Shown here: positions 39,701-51,700 of the stretch, piece after piece
Layout: each line of letters starts with the position of its first letter
How positions within the stretch are numbered: position 1 is the stretch's first letter
Assembly: GCA_000226015.1 (NCBI GenBank)
Contig: JH152806.1
Location: forward strand, 166,810 to 230,809
Length of the DNA: 64,000 nucleotides
Direction: 5' to 3'
Source: Mnemiopsis leidyi
Lineage: Eukaryota > Ctenophora > Tentaculata > Lobata > Bolinopsidae
Notes under the pieces: model-generated
Databases searched by the model: none
What the model was told of the DNA's origin: nothing
What the model saw: the letters and a program-made list of their open reading frames with translations, nothing else
Position numbers and translations under genes: made by a program

Positions 39701-42700
39701 TTGACCTGAAGTGTCTCGCATCAAAATACTTAGCTTGGTACTTTTCATTGAAAACAGTAGGAATGCGTTGAAAAAGGCTTATAAGGTTATAACAGAGCAA
39801 AAAAAACAAGATGATATTAGGCAGCTACTGAATATAGCTACTGACTATATATAGCTATATTACTTAATACATAGCTATATTTCTATAAATAGCTACTTAC
39901 TTGAAGGGACAAGGTAGACGGTTACACTGGATATCTCTGCGTATACTGCTGATATACATAGCTATATTTCTACATATAGCTACTTACTTGAAGGGACAAG
40001 GTAGACGGTTACACTGAATATCTCTGCGTATACTGCTGATATACATAGCTATATTTCTATATATAGGGGGGGGGGGGGGGCCACGTCCCTAAAAAGCCCA
40101 AAAAAGCCCATTTTTTAAGGGCCCTTGAGTGGTCCCCGAAGGTAAAAATGGGACTTTTTGGGCCCTATAATTTTATGACTTTATCCAACTTTAGGCAGTA
40201 TATTGGGTTATAATTATTGAAGATATGATCAAAACAGGCCGAAATACCGTTATTTTCATCAATTTCACCATGAGAAAGCTTTAAAATAGATCATTTGAGA
40301 ACTAGTTTACATCGAATAGACTTAATTATGTATCAGTCAGTTAAGGTAGACCATATTTTTGCATTCAACAATGGCAAATAAGTAGAAACACATGTTAGAG
40401 AGATTAACTACTATAAGAGAGGGATCATGGTCGTTCATTACTGTCTTGAAATGATAATCTATGTCCAAGTGGCAACTGGTAAGATACAGAGCCAGGCAAA
40501 GTTTTAGAGATGAAACAGTGAGTTAAGTTCTTTCTTATTGCTTTAATGCAAAAGATCATACAGGGTCTAGTCCTGCTGTCAGTCGTACTTCTGTGGTACC
40601 ACAGTAATATCCGAATAGTACCCGTATAAACCACTGTAGAACACAAGTAGTAACCCAGTAGTAGTGTAGTACCACAGTAGTACCTATACCACTGTAGTAC
40701 CCAGGAAATTTCCCAATTTAACCCCTTTTCTGTCCCTGTTGTAACCCAGTACTTAGTAGTTCTCCAGTAGCACTCCTATACTACCCACGTAGTATCCCGG
40801 TAGTACTATAGTTGTACACCAGTGGTGCTGCAATTGTACCCCAACAACACCCCTTTCGTGTCCCTGCAGTACCCCAGTAGTAAACCAGTAGCATTCCTGT
40901 AGTACCCTAGCAGTATCCCAGCAATACCAAAGTAGTACCCCAGTTGTATTCAAGTAGTTCACTAGCAATGCCCCAGTAGTACCTTAGTTAAACCGCTACG
41001 ACCCCAGTAGTACCACAGTAGTACCCCAGAAGTATCCTAAAAGTTATCCGGTAGTATCCCAGTAGTAACAAAGCTGTAGTGCTCCAGCACTGAGAAGTAT
41101 CCCAGAACTACCTTAGTAGTGCCCCAACTTAGTAAAACTGCAGTACCTCACTAATACTTTTGCAGTACCCCAGTAGTATCCCAGTAGTATCCCGGCAGTA
41201 CCCCAACTAAGTAGTGCAAAAGTGCCCTAATAGTAACCCAATGGTACCCCACAAGTACTCCTGAAGTGCACAAGTAGTACTACAGTGGTACCCCTGTAGT
41301 ACTCCTGGTGAATCCTAGTAATAACGCAGTGGCACCCCAGTAATATCCTTGTAGTATCCCAGTAGTACCCCAGTAGTATCGCAGTAGTGCAAAAGTGTTA
41401 CCCAAAGTTTCTCCAGTGTTATCCCAATAGTACCTTTTACAACCACGGTAATACCACAGTAGTGAACCAGTAGTACCCAGCAGTGCCCAATCAATGCACA
41501 TGTAGTACCCAAGGTCCAATAGTACCTTATGAGTACCCCGATGCAACGATACCATAGTAGTACCTCAGTACAATTCTTTAGTACCCCAGTAAGCCAGTAG
41601 TAATCCAGCTGTAGTACCCGGGTAGCATCCAAGCAGTACCATAGTAGTACCCCTACTTGGTACTCTGTAGAACCCCAGAAGTGACCCATTGGTGAGTAGA
41701 AATTCTGTAGTACCCAGGTAGTATTCCTATATTACTCCTATATAAGTACCCTTTCAGTACTCCTTAAGTACTCCAGTAATGTCCCAGTTGTACCACTGAA
41801 TTACCCCAGTAGTCACCTAGCTGTGGAACCCTAAAAGTCCTCCAATGGTACCCAGGTGGAACTCCCGTAGTACCTCGGTAATTGTTTTAAATTACCCCAG
41901 TGGTACCCAAAGATTCCCCTCTAGGACTCCTGTAGTTCCCCAGAAGTGTACACCAGTCATATCCCGGTAGTATCCTAGTATTATCCCAATAGTACCCCTA
42001 TAAACAACAGTAGTACTCCAGTAATAACCAATTGGTTACTGGTACCCCATTAGTATCCTAGTAGTTTCCCAGTAGTGCCCATGTAGTGCTTTAGGCCCTA
42101 TAGTACCCAAGCTGAACCCTTGTAGTATTCCAGTAGTAAACTAGTTGTAGTACCCCAGTAGTATCCCATTATCATAGCTGTGTCCCAGTGCAGAAGTACC
42201 CCAACAGTGCCCCAACAGTAGTACTCGTGTAGTACTCCATTAGCACCCCAGTAATATCCGAGTAGTATCCCAGTAGCAATCTAGTAGTATCCTAGGAGTA
42301 CCAAGTTGTGGCTCCCATGTAGTACCTCAGTGGTACCTCAGTATTATTCCAATAGTCCCTTTTAACACCCTATAAACCATCCTATAAACCACAATAGTAC
42401 CCAGGTAGTAACCCGGTGGTTCTCCAGTAGTACTCAAGTAGTATCCCAGAAGTAACCCAGCAGTAGTACCCCAGTAATATACCGGTAGTACCAAAGTATG
42501 AGCCCAGTGGTACCACGGTGGTACCCCAACTTGGTACCACAGTTCGACCCTAATAGTACCCCAGTAATCCCCCTGTTATACCCTTGTAGTACCTCCAAAA
42601 CCCTGCATTAAACCAGTAGTAGTTACTATTAAAGTAATGCTACAGTAGCATCCCAGCAGTATGTGAAAACTTTACCAAATGAAGTGACAATTGCTACTTT

Positions 42701-45700
42701 TCGGGATCAAAATTGGGACAAATAAGGAGTTTTTGGGACTTAATTTCAATAGAACAACGGGTTAAATCATACAAAATGCCTTTTAAAATTGAAAACGATG
42801 CAAAGAACGAGTTTGAATCGATCTAAATTATTCTAATATAAAGCATGATTTTAATTTTTTCTAGGGCCCAAAAAAGCCCAAAAAAGCCCAAAAAAGCCCA
42901 TTTTTTTAGGGCCCTTCGGGGGTCCGCGGAGGTAAAAATGGGCTTTTTAGGGACGTGGCCCCCCCCCCTATATAGCTACTTACTTGAAGGGACAAGGTAG
43001 ACGGTTACACTGAATATCTCTCCGTATACTGCTGATGACTTCCCCGGGTTTACAGTAAGCCTCCCTGGCTGCACACTCTCCTATCCTGCAGTCCAGGTCG
43101 CAGCACGACAACAACGTTATCTTATCTGAACATTTCATAAGTCAATCGCGATCGGTGGGGGAGAATATTCCAAACTCCTCCCTCAAGGATTCTGACGTCA
43201 TTTAATTATCTGCGCCGTCAATTGGAAAAAACATTGTCTGAGCTATTATGAAGACACAAGATGACAAAAGGAGAAACAAGAAGACAAATGAAGATACAAG
43301 AAAACACAAGAAGACACAAGCAGACACAAGAAAACACAAGAAGATACAAGAAGACAAATGAAAACAAGTATCGTACCTGTTACGGCGGACTTCCCGATAG
43401 CATTGATAATTGTCCCTGGAGGACAGCTGAAAGTATCCCTACTCTCAACTTCTACAATGTTACACCTGTAATTAGTCGTATAGCTATATGCACTGTATAA
43501 GCTATAACACTGTATAAGCTATAAGCTATATAAGCTTTAGCACTGTATAAACACTGACTTGTATGCCCACTAAAAATTTCATGTAAGGCTAAAATGTCGG
43601 GTTAAAAATGAGCAATTCTGAATAACCTGCTTGTCTGACAGTTAGATGCACAACAGTCAATATTCTGGGGGCTCGCTTTCCTCATCACCGAACTCTTTCT
43701 CTCGCACCCTGCGTAGTGCACGCTCAGCTCCGTCTTCTCCGAGAAATGCTCCAAACGACAATCTGCGGGATCTGCTGTGGGCGCTTCGCGTCTCGCTCTC
43801 CTTCCGGAGACTGCTCCCGAGACATCTCGTCTCGATCTCCGGTGGTACTCTTTAGGATCGACAGTAGGGGGCTCTGGTAAGGGCTGCATCGGGGAGGGGT
43901 CAGGCTCCTGGGTCGGCTCTGCAGAGCGCTTTTTTCGTCCTGTTACCAGGTACCGTCTCTGATCAAACTCTGAGGAAGGTAGAAAAGTAAGTTCGTGTTG
44001 TGACTCAGTACTGACACAGCATAAAATTAAAATACCATTCAGACACCAGTAAGAATAAGGACGGCCATGCCTGTATCAACTGCAAGCCAATTCTTTAAAA
44101 AAAACGTTACTAACACCAATCTCAAATTTCCGATCAATAGATAAACGACACCCTGTATGACACATTTACAAACCTTCTTCAGAGAGCAGATCGAGAACAG
44201 CACAGCACTTCAGAACGAGGGTATCGCCGTTAGCAGTTATGTCCTGGACTACTTCACCATCAAAACACGCGCCTCTTCTCTCCACACACTTGCCGTACCG
44301 ACAGTTTGTAATACAGCACTCCAGGTATGTCACTCCATCTAGGTGTCAGGGGAAGTCAGTGAGATATGGTTAACATGGAAAAATTACGGTTATCGTTTAA
44401 ACCGCCTTTTACTAAGGCTAAAACAAAATCGGAAGAAAAATCTGTTAAGAGAAATGATTGCGTAATTTAGGATAGCTGATGTGTTCATTGTTCACAATAA
44501 TCATTGTTCACAATAATAAAATTGAATCTTCAAATTCTGTATGTTCTTACCTGAACTAACACCAAGTCCGTTTGCAACAGAACCCCAAGGACAAGTTAAT
44601 GTGTCACCGTCGTACTGGTCAATAACAGTACAGTCTACCGTGTTACAATCTCCTTCACAACATTTCACCTTATCTTCAACACTTTTCAAGACATGGTCCG
44701 CCCTGTTAGCACAATGATTAATTTCTAAATTTGGATTGTACTTGTTTGAAAGCTGTCTAGTTAGTTCGTTAGTGGTCATTTGCACTTACTTTCTTAATGA
44801 TTCTGTGCTCGAAAGAATATGAATACTGACGGTAAATACAGAATTTTGCTTTTACCCGAAACATCGTCCGAACTTTGCCAGAATGTCGTCCCTCCACTCC
44901 AGTGAGTTGAAAGTACAAATAGGAGCACTGTCTTCTGGAGAGTAGCTCGACAGACTTTTGTCATAGGAACAACAGCTGTGAAACAGAAAGTGTGTTAACA
45001 TCAGAGGAAACTCATCAATCAATCAATGTACGTTTATGTCATTGATTGTGAATTGTTAAAATTGCAAAAAAACAAAGTGACCCAGCAACTTAACCTGATA
45101 TCAGGAAGACACTCTTCTTTAGAAGTCTCTCCAAAACAGTCCGGAAACAGTACATCGACAACAACCTGGCCAATGTCACATTCTCCAGAGTTAGTTGTGC
45201 AGGATGTGAGAACCGCCTCCGCCGGGTGGCAGCATTCCAGGATTGTAGGATTTCCTAAACATAGTCGGTAAAACCAATTTCAGATTCCCGTACCTCAAAA
45301 ATTCAGATGAAGTAATTCCATTGAACACCATTGCAATAGAATTAAACATCAACTTTTTATTGATTAGGGATCAGGCGTTATAACATACCTTAGCATTATC
45401 AAATTGATACTTAATTAAGTCAGAGTATTAATAGATAGAAGAAGAAGCTTTTTGATTAAGCTTTTTGATTAAGCTTTTTACCGAGAAACAAATTAGGCGA
45501 ATTTGTAAAGTAAACTCAAACCATTTTTGATTTCAATCGAGTGGGCGAGGGTGTTCAAAGGACAACCGTCTTGTCCGAGAACGAGAACACAAGATCTCAG
45601 GATGGGACCTCTGCAGCAGCCTAATCCCTCTGCTCCAATCCTAGTTATCACGTTATAATCCCTGCAGAAAGAAATGATGAAATGAACATTTTAAGCCACA

Positions 45701-48700
45701 AATATGCTACGAAGATTGACCAAAATGTTAACTAAGCGATTAGCAGCTACGTGTTAGTCTTTGCTAGTAAGTAGTTACTAGTTATTTAGTAAAGGCTAGT
45801 TGCCGATGCTTATGCATATCAATAATTAAATGTATCATATTTATAATTTCATTTATAACATACCCTTTGCAGCTAGCAAAAAGCATATCGCCACTGTTTT
45901 CGAAGCGAACATTAATACAATCACTGGCCACTTCCATACTGTCTTCGAGACCAGAACTTGACAATGCCGGATTGGAGTTGAAGCTGTTACTGTCCTCCTC
46001 AAAGTCTTTATCTTCAAGGTCTTGATCCTCTAAATCTTCTTCAAGGTCTTGATCCTCTAAATCTTCATCCTCAATTTTTTCACCGCTGTTGTAATACCAG
46101 CCAGGCTGTAGAAGAGGATTCGCTAGACCTTTATTTCCTTTCCTTCTTTCTTTCGGTTCTATGACTGTCCTGTCTTTCACCTCGGGTTTTCTAGTACGTT
46201 TGTCATCTATCTTTATCTCTGTTTCTTCTGTAGGAACGATCGAGCAGCACCTGACTACCCTGGGACACGGCTTGACTTGACAGTTTGTCTCTGTGACTTT
46301 AGTCATGACTTCTTCTTTGTTACAGGAATTAGATCTGTCCTTACACATCTTCCACTCGCACTTCCTCTTGCAGCACTCCATTTTCTTCAACAAACCTGTG
46401 ACAGCGTGTTCAAGGTATAGTTTATACCAGTTAAAAGCACGATTAGATTGCTTTACTTTATTATGTAAGTATTTTTTGAACAAAACAAAGTCAGCAAGAA
46501 ATTAGAATTGTTTACCTTTATCATTGAACCCAACCGAATGAATTGCCATACCGGGCGGGCAACGTTTTTGATCACCATACATAAATGTACGGCACTGCAG
46601 GATCGGACAGGATTTTACTTGACAGCACTGGACACTTTGGTCATTGATCGATCTCAAAAGTTCATTTGATCTGGGAGACAATTGAACTTTGAAAGAAAAG
46701 CAACACCATCTTGTTCAAAACTTTTTGCTTAAAAAAGGAAATGGCAATCATAAAACGCTAATGCACGGTAGCATTACAAAGATTTGATTCTTAAAACTTT
46801 TCAGTCATTTTACCTGGAGCATTTGGCCTGCTTCACAAAACTTCTTCTGTCCTTTGGATCCGAGCTAGCCACAACCTCGGTACAGTAATTAATTTTAGGT
46901 TTCTTTTCTTTTTGAGCATCTGGTGGAATTTCCCCGCCAGCTTTACTCAGGGAAATGAACCCAAGTTTTCTCTGTCCCTTTCCGTGGTTTTTGTTGATAA
47001 GAGAACATCGTTTAAACTTCGGGACCACAGTAAAAATAACACACTGGTCGTTTTGCCTGCACAAATTAAGACACTCAGACATTGATTGTACTTTAGGGAT
47101 CGTAGAAATCCATCCCGATGAGTAGGCAATATCCCTCTGCATTTGTTCATCTTCCAAATCTACAAATTCGTTTTCAATCTTTTTTGCATTTTTATCAGAT
47201 TGTGTTTTCTTGATCCTATACGAAATCCAAGATCGATGTGAAATTGCTTCACCATATTGGTTGTTCCTTAGCTTGCACTGTTGAATTCGAGGAAGGCCAT
47301 CAACTCGGACACAACCCTCAGTTTCTTGACATATTTTGATACATTGAGAGAAGGTTTTGGCTGGTTTGTCAGCTATCAACCCAGCTCGATATCCTGTGTC
47401 AATTTCTAGGATGCTTCTTTGTACATCGATGAATTCATCAATCTTATTAGATTTATCTGACATATAGGAGTCGGATTCATCGTTATCAGATTTCTTGGTT
47501 GGTCTCACGACCACTGATACCATCCCTTGTTGAGAGGATGGTCTGGTATCATGATTTTTGTTCTTTAATGCGCACCGTTTTAAAGTTACAAAAGCATCTA
47601 CCCTGACACAATCTGGCTGCTCAGAGCATTGTTTAACACAGTTAGACAAGGCCTTCTGATCTGTAAGAGTAACAATCAGGCCACCAAGATATCGAGTGTT
47701 TAGTTCGGCATTTTCGACATCCATGAATTTACAATTTTGTTTGTCTTTGTACTGCTTGGCCTTTTTCTTGGTTGTCGTTTCCACATCCTCAGTATCATCG
47801 CCTTGCTCAGATTTTACAAGTAATGATACAAAACTTTTACTCTTCTTTGGTGTGCCAGATTTATTGTTTCGGAAGAAACATTTCCTAGTGTTGATGTTTG
47901 CAACAACTCGAACACAGCCTTCGGTTTTGAGGCAAGTTTGCTTGCACTGAGAAAGTGATGATGCTTTATTGATACTGGATAACAATCCACCCGAGTATAC
48001 GGTGTCCATCTCAATTTCATCACGACTGATGTCTATGAAGTTATTCACAAGCCCATTCTTTTTTCGATCAATGAGTTCCTTTTCGGCCTTTTTCTGCCGA
48101 ACGACAACAGAGACAAACCCACTCTTTTTCCTAGGACGTCCATGGCCAGCATCCCTCAAGAAACACTGCTTCATTTGGACATTGGCGACAACCAGAATGC
48201 AGTCCAGAGATTGCAAGCACGCTTGGACACATTCCGATAATCCATCAACATCACTCATGGTTACAAGTGTACCACCAGTATAGGCCACGTCCATCTGCAA
48301 TGTTGCGGGGTCAACGTCTATAAACTTTATTATTGTCTTCTTTGGTTTTCTCTCCCGCACCATAACTGATACAAAACTTTTTCGCTTTTCAGGCATTCCG
48401 TGTTCTTTACTTAGTAAGAAGCATCTTTTCGACATAACGTTGGCAACAACAACAAAGCAATACTTATCGTCCGCACAAGCTTTTTTGCACTTGGATAGCT
48501 TGGCTGTTCCATCGATTTTTCTGATAAACCCACCTCTGTAAGCTGTAGAGTATAGAACTTCTTGTTCATCTAAATCAATAAACTCTCTTCCAGTCTCCTC
48601 TTTAGTTTTTATTTGTTCATTCTCATCATCAGACTTTTTCTTTTCATCATTCTTTTCTTCAAACTTTTTCCCTTCACCACTTTTTTCTTTTTCATTTTTT

Positions 48701-51700
48701 CTACTCCTTTTTGCTTCTCGACATTTTAGGGATATCGAAACCGCATTACGATTAGCTATAGCAGACTGTCGGGTCGCAGGGCCATGGGTTTCGTCCTTAA
48801 GTATGCACAAATTTTCATTTGGCACAAATACAATCCGAACACATTTTTTAGTGAACTTACATATTGACACACATCTCAGTGGACCCGGCACATTCATCTT
48901 CCGTTTGATCTCACCACCAGGGAAGTCCACATTTCGACCCAAGCAGCCTCCAGACTCTTCGGCCTCCTTCCACTTTAATGCAACGGAAACAACACCTTTC
49001 TTGAAAACTCCAGCCTCGTGCTCATCATTTTTCAGGATGCAACTTCTCCTTTGCAACAGCGCAAGAACTCTAACACAATTATCATTCTGCTTGCAAAGCT
49101 TCACACAACTAGACAAGTTCTTCACCTTGTCGACCTTGGCTATTTCTCCCCCGGGATAGTGCCTGTCTTTTTCCATGTCGTCAGGGTCAATGTCGAGGAA
49201 TTCAGTGTGATCATATCTATCTCGTACTTCCTTGCATTGAAGTGATTTAACTGCAAATGAGATAGAACTTTTCTTACTTGTTTTCGTGCCGTGTTTTCCG
49301 CTTTTAAAAATGCAATTCTTTGATACAAGAGAATAGGTTGCCCTGAAACATTGGTCATGATAGAGGCACAGGTTGAAACACTGTCGTACACTGTAAACTT
49401 CAGATAGTTCTTTGATTGTTCCCTCTCGATAGTCAACATTACGTTCAAAACACTTATCCTCATTCACAGTTTCATCTTTAGTAGAACAATCAAGTTTTCC
49501 AGAAATGGCACCATTTTTAGCAGCCCACGTTTTCTTTGACACTGAAATCAGAATAAACGATTAGATCATTTTACTCTCAATTTTACTGTGCAATTCAAGG
49601 CAACATGATGGTCAAATGATAACAAATAATTGTGATGAACGTCATAATTCTTGGGGAGAAGTCGGAAATTTTCCGACATGTGACAGGCTAGGGATTGACC
49701 AATGCAATGAGAAGCCAGATACGATCAATCAAATTGGAGAAACACACACACGTGTTAAAAAAGATTTCTGACTCCTCCCCAAGAATTGTGACGATCTGTT
49801 AATATGCCAATCCGACAATCCAACAATAAAATAGGAATTAACAAAATTATTCAAACTTGGTTCATGAGCAGCTGATCGCAGGGTACACTGTTCTGTTTTA
49901 GGTATGTACGTGAAGGCGGCACACTTGTTTGTCTTTCTGCATTCAGCTTTGCAGAAAAATACAGATTTGACATTCTTTATTCCGGACAGGTATCCCTTTG
50001 GAAAGTCAGCGTTTTTCACAATGCACTGCTTATTTTTCTCTGTAATGTGTTATAATGTTGGGTACTAATTATGTAGCCTAAGCCTTAAACAGAAGAACAG
50101 AACAAACAACGCTCACATTTTGGAACGAAAATGTTGAATAAAGTCGAAATGCTCAAAAGCTCAATAGCTAGCTGCTAGAACATACCATTATCATCAACCT
50201 CACAGCTCAGCTCTCCCACTATTGACTCTCTCACACGCTTCTCCATCATCTTAGCAGAGGAATCATAAAGTTGACACTTCTGTTTTACTACTAGAATCAA
50301 GAAAACACTGCAACCATCTGTCTCAATACACTTCTTTTTACAGTCCGACGTCTTTTTGATGCCATCAAACTTTTTCAGTGCTTTCCCAAAGACAGCTTTA
50401 TCTTTTTGTGTACAGGAATCTGTCGAATTATGTAAGTATTATGATGGCACACAAAAATCAAAAATCATGTTTTGAAAAACATCATCATGGTTACCATGTA
50501 AAGCCCGGATAATGTTGTGCTGAATACGAGAAATGAAAAGAATAGGGTTTGATACTATAGCGATCAAAACCTCTTTTTTGAACCAGTATAAAAGCAAGAA
50601 CGAATGTAAAATAAAGTAGTCTTATAACTAACCGTCGATTAGATCATTAACAAAGTCACCAGTTTCCTCTTTTCCTTTATCACGAACTGTTTTCAGACAC
50701 TCCATGCTGGCAGTATAGGAATTTTGTGTTGTAATCCAGCCTTCAGTTGTACGTTCTTCGTGTCTGCTGTTTTTCAGGATACACCGATTCAAAGAAGCCA
50801 AAATTACAAACCGAACACACCCATCTTGCTTCTTGCATAACTTGTTACAATCAGATATAGACTTTATGTCGTTAAATTGTGATATGAAGCCTTGAGGATA
50901 GTCCACGTTATTTTCAATACAGGAGCTGTCCACATCCACTGCAAACTCCTTGACGCCCACATTATTTCTTTTTCACTTGAATCCTCATCGTTCTTCGTCT
51001 CCTTGAGGCAGTTCATGCTGGCAGAATAAGAGTTCTGAGTTGTTATCCAACCTTCAGTTGTCTGTTTTTCATGCTCATTGTTCTTGAGGATACACCTATT
51101 CAACGAAGCCAAGGCTACAAACCTAACACATTCTTTCTGTTTCTTACACAGCTTCTCACACTCTGATAAAGATTCAACATCGTCAAATTGTGCAATGAAT
51201 CCTTTAGGATAGTCAACGTTAGTCTCAATGCAAGCACCTTCAATATCAATAGCAAATGCTGCAACGCTGTCATTCCTCTCAGAATTATTTTCAGCCTTGT
51301 TATCTTTCTTATCTTGCTTAATCTTCCTAAGACAGTCCATGCTGGCAGAATATGAGTTTTGTTTTGTAATCCAACCTTCAGTTGTACGTTCTTCATGCTC
51401 ATTGTTCTTGAGGATACACCGATTTAAAGTAGCCAAAACAATGAACCTCACACATTCCTTCTTCTTTTCACAGAGACTTTTACATTCGGATATGGAAGAT
51501 ATACCGTCTAATTGTGACAGGAATCCTTGAGGATAGTCTACATTGGTTTCAACACATGCGCCAGTCATATCGACTGCAAACTCTTTGATATTAGAATTGC
51601 CATCTACCTTGATTTTTTCTTTACCCATGTTATCACCATTCTTCTTTTCAAGACAGTTCATACTGGCTGAATATGAGTTTTGTTTTGTAATCCAACCTTC

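Noticed and set aside
40425-41689. Minus-strand frames rich in YYWGTTGVL
   Set aside because: Product of the minisatellite inside the DNA transposon.
43250-43368. CRISPR-like short repeats
   Set aside because: Tandem 10-bp units without unique spacers, inside an animal intron.
43627-43969. Reading the basic exon 27 linker as a histone-like or nuclear protein
   Set aside because: It is spliced in phase between extracellular CC modules; the basic clusters fit convertase sites better.
49542-49542. Start codon at the beginning of the 910-codon frame
   Set aside because: The ATG arises in-frame across the exon 18/19 junction, and the PAN domain is completed only by joining the two exons.
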